Position numbers and translations under genes: made by a program
Shown here: positions 33,997 through 44,808 of the stretch, one piece after another
Layout of the letters: each line of letters starts with the position of its first letter
How positions within the stretch are numbered: the stretch's first letter is position 1
Notes under the pieces: model-generated
What the model saw: only the letters and a program-made list of their open reading frames with translations
What the model was told of the DNA's origin: nothing
Database searches by the model: none
Assembly (NCBI GenBank): GCA_002946415.1
Contig: NJPS01000070.1
Location: forward strand, 310,001-374,000
DNA length: 64,000 nucleotides
Direction: 5' to 3'
Source: Rutstroemia sp. NJR-2017a BVV2
Taxonomy: Eukaryota; Ascomycota; Leotiomycetes; Helotiales; Rutstroemiaceae

Positions 33997-34948
33997 ATGG
34001 AAGAAGCCAAGTATCAGCTCCTGGAAAATGGAAGTACATTATTACATGAGGTGAAACGGCCATTTTGGGGTCTCTCTTTCATTGCTTTAATGGCCAGCGC
34101 TCTTGTCAATGTCGTTTTGATATTTCTGTTTATCTATGGTACCTACTCCCAATGCTCTTCGATCTCAGTCTGTCGATCGCCTTATGGTATGCTAAAACCC
34201 GAGCCCTATTTCCAAATATCTACTTACGACATCGTGATCTAGCCGGGCTTGAGAACAACTTCGATGCTCCATTTCTCTGGGACAATGATTGGAATGATCC
34301 GAACGACACAAAGAGAGATTCATTTTGGTACAACAATCATGACTCCGACCATGGTGTCATTGCCCTGGATAACGCTGAAGCAAGAGCGCTTCAGTTGCCT
34401 ATCTCACAGCCTTTTCCCTGGGATCCGAAGCAGAAGAGCATTTATATAACTAATGGCCATCATAACCTTCACTGTATCATAAGTCTTCGTGACGCTCGGG
34501 GTTGGTCGGTAGTCACGTATATAGCTAACAAGGACGAACACAGCACAATGTCTACATTGCAATTGATCAGTATCATAAAGGCTTACCCCAGAGCCTCGAG
34601 TGGCCTCACGTACTACACTGCCTTGCGAACCTTCGCGCCGATATTTTGCGTAATGCCGATGACACTCCACGATTCACTGTTAAGAGTGGCGCGCGACCTG
34701 GTGATGGTCAAATTAGACAGTGCCGTGATTGGAGTCAACTGGAGAAGTTCGTTGTCGCTCATTCAGGATGTTACGAATACATCAAACAAGGCAACCCGAA
34801 TATCAGTCAGATCGAAAGAATGAAGTACTGCCCAAATGACAGTCCTTATCTACCCGATATTCGCAAGTATTTTGGCTACGACGATGGCTGGAATCCCTGG
34901 CCATACGTTGAGCAGGAGACTTATCTCACGAAGGCCGAGGCACCTTAA
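33997..34948 (+). CDS. UstYa-like oxidase-family protein (DUF3328)
   Basis: Three exons, 33997-34186, 34243-34508 and 34571-34948, encode 277 aa. A single transmembrane span (about 24-47) follows a short cytoplasmic N-terminus. The family hallmark, two HxxHC motifs, is present: HNLHC at 137-141 and HVLHC at 165-169, the second followed by LANLR and ADDTPRF. A QCRDW segment and Cys-rich tail complete the typical layout. UstYa-family proteins are known to perform oxidative cyclisation or chlorination in fungal ribosomal-peptide (ustiloxin, cyclochlorotine) and other pathways. No repetitive precursor gene is visible nearby, so the substrate is unknown. It lies 5 kb beyond the polyketide regulator and may or may not belong to that pathway. 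Confidence 0.88.
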
Positions 34949-36850
34949 ACGCCTTTACACATCTACAGTCTACCGGTAACATCATAAGGTTTCCTACAGG
35001 CTGCCAGGAATTCAGGAGAAGAAGTGCTAATGACTGTGGAGCTGCGGGCTTGACGCCGGAAGGGGTGACATTCCAAGTTTCTTGACCATCTAATAATAAC
35101 AACGTTATACTGTATTTTCTCCAACGCCGAGTAGCTTTCGGCAGAATTGTCTTCATTCCAATTGTGTTAAGGGTACGTTGTAATACAGCGAAAGACGTTC
35201 GACAGGATAAGTGACACGTGTAACCATGGTTTTTTGATAGAATTTCATTGCTATCGTTTGCATGGTAACATTATTGGCTTGTTATTCTCCCATCTGATCA
35301 ACTATACGCGAAAGAATACTTTGTGGACACTACTTGTTTTCTGCTTGACGCGAAGTAAATGCAGAATTCCATAGCCATCTTTCCGTAAAAGTCTAAGTGC
35401 AGGATATTAGGAAGGATCACTACCAACCAGAAGTGTACATCAAATTTCTCAACTTTCCAACATGATTGCCAAAGACATGAGAGCTTCTAAACGAATTTTG
35501 CTGTCCCAAAATAAAAAACCAATGTCCTTCACTTTTCCGCGTGGAATGCTCTGATAGTTCAAGGTCTCCCAACGAAGGAGTGCAGTTTCTGAATAGAAAC
35601 TTCCTTAGAGCTAACAGTGGGCAAAAAATAATCAAAATCTGCCAGTGGGCGCTCGTTTGAGAAAAACGCCAGGTACTGGAACATCGCCACCCGCAGCAAT
35701 CTTAGCTTCAGTGCGTACGGAAACTGCGTTGCCCGGTACAGGCATGGTGAAGCTTAGACCGCATACAACAAAGCCAACCAACCCAGATGTGGCGACCATA
35801 TTTACTTATGCTAAGGACAGTAAGTCTTCTATCCAAAAGTGAGAGTGCAAGTGATACATACTTCTGATTCAGGTGGTATCTGAGTAGATATTGAAACTCT
35901 CTATGGTTCTATTGTGGTGTGATTCAAAAAGGTGTCGTCAGAAGTCTGGGCGTTGAGGTCATTCTCGAGAACACGTCCCTGATGGCGAGTGGGGATGACT
36001 TATATACATAGATCTACTCACTTTGAAACTCGCCTACAGTGCTCCTTCTCTTCTAACTTTGGTCTTTGAAGCTCCCCTAGGGAATTGGGCCACAACCTAA
36101 TGCTATTGCATAAAGCTGACGACACTCCAATGGCCATTTAGGCCCGAGTTAGCCAAGCAAAGCTGCCGAGGTATTCCAGGTTCTCGCGTTGCATTATGCT
36201 CGAGACACTACACTGGTTGGTACTTTCAATCATCTCTCCCTTCGCCCAACCCTGGTCCCATGTCATCGAAAGCTCACACAAACATCACAACACAGTTCTG
36301 TGATTGATAATGTAGGTCTCATATCGGATTGGAAGTATTGATAACACCTCCTTACGAACTTCTGCTTTTGGGCATCTCCGAATACTCCTTACTCGCCTCC
36401 TGTCTTGTTGTAGTCATAATTGCGGCCTGCATTTGCCTCTGAATGTGGATTTTGGATCAAGACATTCTGCACCCTCTTCATTGTTGGTTGACCACATATG
36501 AGGCACAGTACCATACCTCACGCTGGTACCAAAAGTGAATGGAACATTTGGTGCAGAATTTTACTTATGACATGGTACCCTGTGCAACCTTGTCCAATCA
36601 GCAGTCTAATAAACATGTTGGATTTGACTCTTTGTGCATTTTCGGGATCCTCTCCACATACATACATATAATAGAACATGCTCTATTCCATATCAACCTC
36701 CCCTGGCTTCTCAATGCCACTTTCAACTAGGACGGGTGCGATCATGTGGAAATGTGGATCTGAGGGTATTCTGAAGGAATACGATTCCGACGGCTATATG
36801 CTGCGACGGGTGCTCCACCGACGTTTTAGTGACTAATAGGCCTATTTTGT
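34949..36850. other. 1.9-kb gap, no firm gene
   Basis: I see no recognisable gene. A 55-codon minus-strand ORF (35799-35632) with a hydrophobic N-terminus and a Lys-Arg pair is discussed as a speculative finding. A plus-strand ORF overlaps it, so coding potential is unclear. Confidence 0.4.
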
Positions 36851-38249
36851 ATGATTCTTATCTCTCTTTTTGAGGATATAAACCCTGGGATTTCCGCTGT
36901 AATTAGTTCTTCAGATAGATCCAAATCAATGCAATTTCAGCTCAGAATCTTACAGATCATCAATATACTGATCTGGTTCTTTCTTGTTATCAGCTCGCTT
37001 GCTGTCTCCACCAGAATCGCCACGAAGTTGTTTGTATCGCACAACGTGAATTACGATAACGCATTGGTTCTGCTTGCACTTGTGAGTACTCCCAACATGT
37101 CACAGGTAGACACTGGTCAGGTGACTAATATATTGATCGAAGAAATAGATCTTCAGCATCGCGCAAACAGCCACAACAAGCCTGGAAGTCGTCGATGGGC
37201 TCGGCCAGCATATTACTTTCATTGAAAGCGGGAGGTTAAAGGCGTTAAAAAAGGTATAATCTTACCCACTTGTAATATCGATCTTCGGGGGCTAATACGC
37301 AGGTGTAGTTCTTGTATTCCAGCAATATCCTCTGGATGACCAGTCAATTTTTTGCCAAGTTGTCTGCAATACATCTTCTGCGACTTATATCTCTCGTTGC
37401 CTTGCACGAGAAGGCAACCCTCTGGCTCGCTGGTGGGACCATTATCTGGTGCTTCATCTCAGTCATTGTGCTCATTTTCCAATGCCATCTACCACAAACG
37501 TGGGAATTCCATAACAATAAATGCATTGACCGACCTGCATTTTGGAACTTCTCGAACATAATCAACATTCTCTTAGACTTGAGTTTGATTTTGTTTCCTG
37601 TCGTTATCATATGGAATCTCCATGCATCAACACGCCGAAAATTTGTGGTAGTTGCGTGTTTTGGGGCACGAATATTGTGAGTACTGAGTCCTCGAACGAC
37701 CTGCAGACTGTCTCAAGGTCTGTAAAACGTAGCACCTCCGGCTGACCAAGTTGACTTGCAGCACAATTGCAGCCGTTATTTTTCAGATCGTTACAGTAAA
37801 CAAGACGAAGGATCCATCCAATTTTACATTTGATTATTGGATAGTAGCTGTTGCAATGGGCTTATCACAGAGTCTCGGAATTGTGGCATCTTGCATTCCC
37901 TACTTGAAGCCATTCTTCGATGCGTTGGAATCTGGCATGATCAGGAGCGATGACATCAATCGACGTGGAGATGTCGGTCACACACGAGTTTACGGGAGGC
38001 TACGGCAAGGGTACAGACCCTGAATCTCGTGGATCGAAATTCAGCAATTCTGCTGTGAAAAGTCGGAAGGAAGCCTACGACCCAGATGGCATAGCCCTCA
38101 GACCCCTCTCCCATACAATCGCTTCGATTACTACGGCTCGTGCAGGTAGAGCTGCAGACCATGATGCGGAGGTCGAAAGCCGGTCCAGTGAAACCCATAT
38201 CATTAAACAGACAAAGACCTGGGGGGTAACTAGCGTGCAAAGACTGTAG
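36851..38249 (+). CDS. SAT4/rhodopsin-type seven-helix membrane protein
   Basis: Five exons, 36851-37081, 37149-37253, 37309-37676, 37762-37964 and 38017-38249, encode 379 aa. Seven hydrophobic spans can be traced: ILIWFFLVISSLAV, VLLALIFSIAQTA, FLYSSNILWMTS, GGTIIWCFISVIV, LLDLSLILFPVVII, ARILFTIAAVIF and VAVAMGLSQSLGI. This is the layout of the fungal rhodopsin-domain integral membrane family that includes PTH11-like proteins. The tail is polar and ends in an HIIKQTKTW segment typical of the group. The last intron (52 nt, weak GTGGAG donor) is inferred because the reading frame changes there. A single frameshift would be the other explanation. Function is unknown, and a sensing or transport role is only guessed from the family. 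Confidence 0.75.
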
Positions 38250-39354
38250 TCCGGCTACAAACGATCTCGATTAAATCAATATCGAAATATAAAACCATGG
38301 TTCAAGGATTACAAGAGGTTTCTTCATTTTTTCTTCGTGGAAAGCTATGATCATACCGCAGTCTGTACTCGGCCGCGGGTACAAGGGATGTTCTCACCCC
38401 GCGTAAATGCAACCCTGACTAAGATGAGCATTGAAAAAGGCGGGCAGCTTGCAGCGGAGCGCTACCTTCGTGTTGGCACTGATGTACTGCGAATACCAAA
38501 ACATTATACAGTATAAGAATCCAACTGTTGTCAATATGGTCCCACCCGCCTGCAATCCAATGCGACGTACAAATCAATCTATGGCGTTACTGGCATCATG
38601 CCCCCTTGTTTGTCGGATCGTTTCCTTGTCTGTCTTCCGTATCCACCCTCCTTCATGAGACTTGGTTTGACAGGCACGCGATGGTAAAAGACTTCCTCGT
38701 CTAACCCTTGTTAACAATATCTTATATAGTTACTCTAAAAATCTCCTAAGTTAGAAGTATCTGTATACTTATCTAATAACTAGAAATGACTCAACTGATT
38801 GTTCAAAAATTGAATTATATGAAAATGTCTTGCAATAAAAGAGATACTTTGGATGGTGGGAAGTGTTTTGGGGTGGGGAATTTTCGTCATGGGGTGACGG
38901 GATTGCAACCAAGTGCGGACATATTGCCTTAGACGGACGCAATGTAACTTAGTGCGACATTGTGAAGATTAATTGATGCGGCGCATTCAAACTCAGGATG
39001 CCAATCGCCGGGTGAAACAAACTGTCGGGACTCTACCTGCCAAAAGTTTCGAGAGTCTGGAATGATATGGAGCGGCTGGGTCGGCTCAATTCCTTGCAGA
39101 AGCGATAACGCTTTTAGAAGGAGGAAGCGTATGGATCTAGCAATAGGTGTGGCCAATTGTACTTCCCCTTGATTCGACTTGACCCCGTGTTAAGTCTCTC
39201 TCCCCCTCTCTCCATCTCTCCTCACATACACACACACACTCTTTCCCTCTGTCCACCTACAGACACACACGCTCACACTCACATCCTTTCCCCTGGATCT
39301 CGATTTGACTTCTCTTGTTTTCAAGAGGTGAATTCCAAAGGTTGAATCTCGATA
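38250..39354. other. intergenic, with CT/CA-rich low-complexity tract
   Basis: No gene seen. A pyrimidine-rich and CA-repeat tract (about 39194-39290) lies just upstream of the permease, probably in its 5' UTR or core promoter. Confidence 0.45.
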
Positions 39355-41458
39355 ATGACCAGTAGCGAGTTCGAAATGAAAGAGACGAACGAGCCATCCA
39401 GCATCGAAGTTGGGCCAACTAGTGCTGGCCAACTACTCACAAATGATGATCAAGTACTGGCACGCCTGGGGAAAAAGCCCGTTCTCAAGGTACGTTGTCC
39501 TGGACTCACAGATATCCTGCCGAAATCACTTCAACTGTTGATATTATGTCTCGAGTTGAGATTCTCGAGTTGACAGGCTACTACCTTGTTTTTGGAGCTG
39601 ACTTTGGGAATTACCTAGCGGAACTTTGGGTTTGTGTCCATGCTCGGCTTCAGCTGTACTGTTATGATAACGTGGGAAGGGGTATTACTGTGAGTCTCAC
39701 ATTTACTGACAAGCGACGAAGGACTCCGTTGATTATCTATAGATTATTCAGCAGCAATTTCAGTAACGGAGGCTATGCTGGCTCAGTGTATGCTTACCTC
39801 ATCGTCTGGCTTGGTACTCTCGCTATATTTGCAACCATGGGAGAATTGGCGTCAATGTGAGTAGAGGTGGCACAGGAGGACCCTGGAGGGATGACAACAG
39901 TTTACCTTATTGAAGATACTCTCAGGGCCCCAACTTCTGGAGGCCAGTACCACTGGGTTTCCATGCTTGCTCCTCCGTCATGTCAAAGATTCTTGAGCTA
40001 CCTAATAGGTCTGTATTGCAAAATCCAAGTTGTTTGTCGGAGAGTATATACTAACCAGACTAGGATGGACTACCGTTATCGGCTGGCAAGCAGCTGTCGC
40101 TTCGGGAGGTTTCCTTGCTGGAAGTCTTGTTACAGGTCTCATTGGTTTGAATCACCCACAATACGCCGCTAAGCCATGGCAAATACTGCTCCTGTTTTAT
40201 GCCTTCATTCTCTTTAGTGTATTCATTAACACTGTCATCAGTCGTGCTTTGCCCAAAATTGAGGGTCTTATGCTAATTATCCACGTCTTGGGGTTTTTTG
40301 GGATTCTTATTCCGTTGATCTATATGGCTCCTCATACTAGCGCTCATGACGTCTTCACTGTGTTCTTGAATAAGGGGGGCTTTGCAACCCAAGGTCTATC
40401 AACATTAGTTGGCATGCTTGGACCAGTATTCTGTTTTCTCGGTACGTTTTCAACACACCAATGCAATGCCACCGCAATTCTAATATTTCTCAGGAGCTGA
40501 TAGTGCCGTTCATGTACGCCCCACCAAACAAACCCCATCGCAAAGAAAATAAGGAGATAGAGTAGATACTAACCATCGATAACATAGATGTCTGAAGAGA
40601 TCCATAATGCGACGGTTATAGTTCCACAGGCGATGATTTTTAGCATTGCCTTAAACGGAATTCTCGGATTTGGCATGCTTATCGCAACTCTTTTCTGTCT
40701 TGGTGATGTGGATACCGTTCTAGCAGCCCCTTATGCATTCATGGCAATATTCCAACAAGCTGTGCAATCAAATGGTGGTGCTACCGCTATGGCTGCCATA
40801 GTCACAATTTTAACAATCTGTGCCCTCATTTCATTCGTCGCTTCGGCTTCAAGGATGACATGGTCATTTGCTCGAGACCGTGGTCTGCCATTCTGGAAGT
40901 ACCTGAGCAAGGTAACTTTGTCTCCCTCGACTAACTGTCAATTGCAAAGATAATCATAGTAACATCTCGCAACAGGTAGATCGCGGCACTTCTATTCCTC
41001 TCATCTCAATTGGCCTCACCACAGCCATATCCTGTTTATTGGCGTTAATCATCCTTGGCTCATCTGTTGCCTTCAACGATGTCCTTTCACTCACCGTGAG
41101 CAGTCTCTTCATATCCTATCTTATTGGCAACGGTCTTCTTCTTTACCGCCGAGTTACTGGATCTATCGATCCCTACGACCCTAACTCCGAGGCTCTCACA
41201 AATGTCGCCAATACGGAACGGTTAAGCTGGGGACGTTGGAAGATCCAGGAGCCCTTTGGTACCATTGTGAATGCGTTTGGCTGTGCCTTCATGTTGGTCA
41301 TTCTGTTCTTCAGCTTCTGGCCAACCGTTGTCGACCCAAATGCTCAGTTCATGAACTTCAGTTCATTGATGATGGGCTCAGTTGTCATTTTTTCTGTACT
41401 CTATTATCTGGTCTGGGCGAGAAAGGTGTACACAGGTCCAGTTATCGAACTTTTTTAA
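39355..41458 (+). CDS. amino acid / GABA-type permease (APC superfamily)
   Basis: Eight exons: 39355-39489, 39619-39689, 39743-39856, 39926-40008, 40064-40441, 40494-40513 (20 nt), 40588-40911 and 40976-41458. They give 535 aa. The soluble N-terminus is followed by the APC consensus start FGFVSMLGFSCTVMITWEG. An ELASMAPTSGGQYHWV stretch follows, the conserved TM2-TM3 region of fungal choline/GABA/amino-acid permeases. FLGADSAVHMSEEI marks TM6 and SFARDRGLPFW the loop after TM8. About twelve hydrophobic spans are present. It is expected in the plasma or vacuolar membrane, importing an amino acid or amine. The gene looks intact, including its very short sixth exon. Confidence 0.93.
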
Positions 41459-42650
41459 GGTCATCTTAATTCAATGAGGGCTTTCTTTTGGTCAGCCGAA
41501 ATTGGTTGATTGACTTCACTTTCGAAGACGTCATTGGATTCTCCGATACATGGTCCTCTATTTCCTTTCTTCTTAACTTGCTGTTGTCATATATTGAAGC
41601 AATAGAGGGTACATTTTCTAGATTATCCCCTGAATCAGAAGAATGGCGTTCTTTTACGCACACTTAAGCATGCATATCACAAAGGAAATGATCATCTACG
41701 ACTTGCGGAAAGCTGACAGGGAAGCCACCCCGTGTATTCCATCTATCATCAAATTGTTTGATGGTAGGTAGGTATGTCAGCTGAGTATTCTTCTTCCCAG
41801 TTAATCGTTACGTTGAGATACCTTAGTTAATGCTTGAGCCTTGAGCACTATCAAATGCTGCTTCCTGGGCCATGCACATGCCTAGCTGCCAGTGACACTT
41901 GTGGTGCTACCTCATTTCGAAAATTCGGTCTGTAGATTAGTTTACTCACAAGCGATAGGTACTTAGAGTGGTCTACGATGATGGCGAATTTAATCTTTTC
42001 CACCTTGTGCAATATTGTTTCGCTCAATCTCAGATCTGGGTCTATAAAGCACTCCAAATAATTACTCTATGGGCTGTTTATCGAGAAGTAACAATCATAG
42101 CGGAGGAAGTAAGTCATCAGTAGAGCCATAATATTCCATGAAGAGCTTGTTTCGCTCAGATATATTCAGGAGTGCTCATCTTCGTCTGAAAGTTCGGATT
42201 TTAGGTATGTATCTGCATGGGGACAGTTGAGAAGGCAGAACGAATCCAAACGTTCGGTGGCCTTTTATTTCTTACTTAACGGCAAGATCAAGAGAAAATC
42301 CATTGGTTATACGGAGAATTTATATTGTTGATTATCTTACTTTCGATACGATTTATGCGTTGACATCAAGAATGCTTCACCCATGAATGATGCTTTACCA
42401 TCTCAAGACCCAAAATGATGGTCGAAAACATTGACGTTTCTAATATAGTTATGACGTTTGCATTCCACGGAAAAGCAGAGTATTCAAGGGTTACTACTGC
42501 AGTTGTTTCTAGGCTACGAACCTACCTACCGGGTTGGGGCACCCATGGCAAACGGTTTGCCAGCCTAGTTGTTTGACAGTTTCTCATCCATATAGCATGA
42601 AATACAGACGGAGAAGATGCGAAATCTTGGAAGTTAAAACTAGATACAAA
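41459..42650. other. intergenic, nothing recognised
   Basis: A 1.2-kb gap between the convergent permease and the P450 relic. Only short uninformative ORFs. No repeat seen. Confidence 0.4.
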
Positions 42651-44003
42651 TTAAAGGCTTAATCCGACCTTGGCACCGTTCTTACTCACGGTCGTCACTC
42701 TCCAACGATCGATAAATTCTTTCACCGGGTCCCTCTTTTCAATAGTCTTAAACTTTTGCAAGATCCTAATTGTAGTTATTGCAATTTGAGTGACACCCAG
42801 GTCACTAGCTGGACACATTCGTGGTCCAGCCTCAAACGGAAAATTTATCCAACGATCGGGTTTAAAATCTCCATGCCACCGTTCAGGGCGCCATATCTCA
42901 GCACCATTACCCCAAAGACCCTTACGTCGTGTCATTGTCGCGAACCAAGTTACAACTTTGACACCTTTCTTGACGAAAATTGGAGCAGTACCATTTGGAC
43001 CTCCTCCTGTCGGGAGGACTGTGTCGCGAAGTGCGATGCGCTCATTTGCACTGATTCCATGATACAGTCGCATGGTCTTGATAACCGCATGCAAGTATTT
43101 CAAGCTTTTGACAAGTTTCGGAGTAAGGCTTGCAGATCCAATGGTTGAGATTTCCTTCTGTAATTTCGTCCAAGTCTGAGGGTTCCGAGCCAGATTGAAG
43201 AACATGTTAGTCAGAGGCGCTGCGATGGCGTCGTGAAACCGGATGAATAGACCCAAGAGTTTGTCTCTAATTTGGACTCGATCTTGACCCAGGCTTGCTA
43301 ATCCATACGCCACCGAATACTTTTGCTCTTCACTGGCCGTTGTAGCCGTATCCATTACTTTGTCGAGGATCTTATCGACGAAGGCTTGTGCATCTTTGCA
43401 CGAAGACCAGAATTTTGGATCCGGAGAGAGAAAATCCCAGAACGGCAATACCATCCTCAAACCCACACCGTGTAGTGCGTAGTTGTTGTAAGCACTCAGA
43501 AATTCCGCGGCAGCAGCTGGAGTGTCTGGCAGAAGAGTTAACGTTGATTCGCCTTATAATATTTCCGAGGAAGAATCCAGTGCTAGACGATCAAAGAGTG
43601 GCTGCAAGTCAATTGTGGAACCATCTTCAGGGATCAAAGCCAAAAGCCGTTCAACGTGCTGCTCGAAGCGTTCTTGGTGGTGTGTAGCAAGTATTAACGT
43701 GAGAACGGAACGATGTGCCTTCCAGACAGGACCGTCAGTGGACATTAGGCCGCTGCCTGCCAAAGGCTTCAATCCAAAAGATCTTGTGGGACCTACTCCC
43801 CAAGATTCAAAATCTGTTCCATAGATAGCCTTGACATGTTCCGGAATCTCAGTAACAATCTCAGCAACACCGTATGGAAATGACCGAAACACATGGCCAT
43901 ATTTTGCGAAAAGATCTCTCGCTATCGTATCGCGCGTGCGCTTTTCGTATGTCGGTATGAATCGACCGTAGATTACATCAAGTCCAAGAAGTGGGTCTTA
44001 CTG
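42651..44003 (-). pseudogene. CYP52-like cytochrome P450, inactivated
   Basis: A CYP52/CYP539-type sequence (alkane and fatty-acid hydroxylase relatives) reads in one frame from DPLLGLDVIYGRFIPTYEKR near 44000 down to 42654. An in-frame TAA at 43556-43554 interrupts it where the family has a Phe. Further losses are visible. The K-helix ExxR reads KTMR. The I-helix AGxDTT is replaced by HDAIAA. The heme loop FEAGPRMCPA keeps the Cys but has Ala where Gly is expected. The N-terminal membrane anchor is missing or lies behind an unrecognised intron. Together these mean it cannot be a working P450. Confidence 0.85.
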
Positions 44004-44808
44004 AGGAATAGACGGCGGTGGTCGACAACCTTTTCGGAGTGAGTAAGATCTTAGATTCTTAGGTGACTTCGTATATTAGAGATCGTAAGTAGAAGAAGCG
44101 TGGAAAGGAACAATAATGACGGATAGCCGAGATCCAAGATACTATGAAAAGCCATGATTAATACTTCGGTATTAACATTTGGGTTAATCAAACCCATACA
44201 ATGAGAAAAGGACCAGAGAGAACCTGATCATTTTCAAGCGGGAAAATGGAAGGGGATCACAAAGTATCCCAACTTCAACCAACACCCAACAATTTTTAGA
44301 ATATAGTAGAGCCTTGCCTGCAGCAAGCTGGTAACCTAGTACCAACAACATTTATCATAACTCTCTAGTCACATACATATGATGCAAAAGCAGTGATAGT
44401 CATTAACGTGGTTGTACCATAATCAGCTCACAACCCCCGTCGACAGACTGCAGTAGGTGCAACCAAGCTACCTTTCCCCTAAGAACAACCGTTATTAGGC
44501 TGGTCCACATCTCGTATATGTGCAACTTGACAAGCTGAACATGTGTTATTACTAAGTGCAGAGAACTCACCACTGCCCACCAAGTGGATTTCAATCTTAA
44601 TAATCTCCTAAATAGTTATATCCACAGAACACACTAAGTGGATCGAAATGATTGTTCATGATTTCAGTCTAAATAATCTCCTAAATAGTTAAATATAATT
44701 CGATGTAAATTATAACTAAAAGTTTCATCAAATCGCTCAGATCGCAGGTATATCGCTGACTGCCGGATGCAAGTAGGGAAATCCGTCATGTTTATCGTGT
44801 TGAGATCA
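44004..44808. other. intergenic with a 35-bp direct repeat
   Basis: AT-rich gap. A direct repeat of about 35 bp with core AATAATCTCCTAAATAGTTA occurs at 44587-44620 and 44660-44694. No gene seen. Confidence 0.45.
44587..44694. repeat. direct repeat pair, about 35 bp each
   Basis: Copies at 44587-44620 and 44660-44694 differ at only a few positions. Both lie next to an AAGTGGAT word. They could be an old duplication or remains of an AT-rich element; a similar word (AATCTCCTAAGTTAG) appears near 38740. Confidence 0.5.

Noticed and set aside
35645..35842. 65-codon plus-strand ORF
   Set aside because: No motif, and overlaps a minus-strand ORF of equal appeal; neither can be supported as a gene.
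33997..36850. Complete ustiloxin-type ribosomal peptide cluster
   Set aside because: Only one UstYa-like gene and no repetitive precursor, methyltransferase or peptidase is present next to it.
36851..38249. SAT4-type gene as a pseudogene because of a frame change near 37965
   Set aside because: A 52-nt intron with phase-compatible ends restores a family-like C-terminus, so an intact gene is more likely, though the donor is weak.
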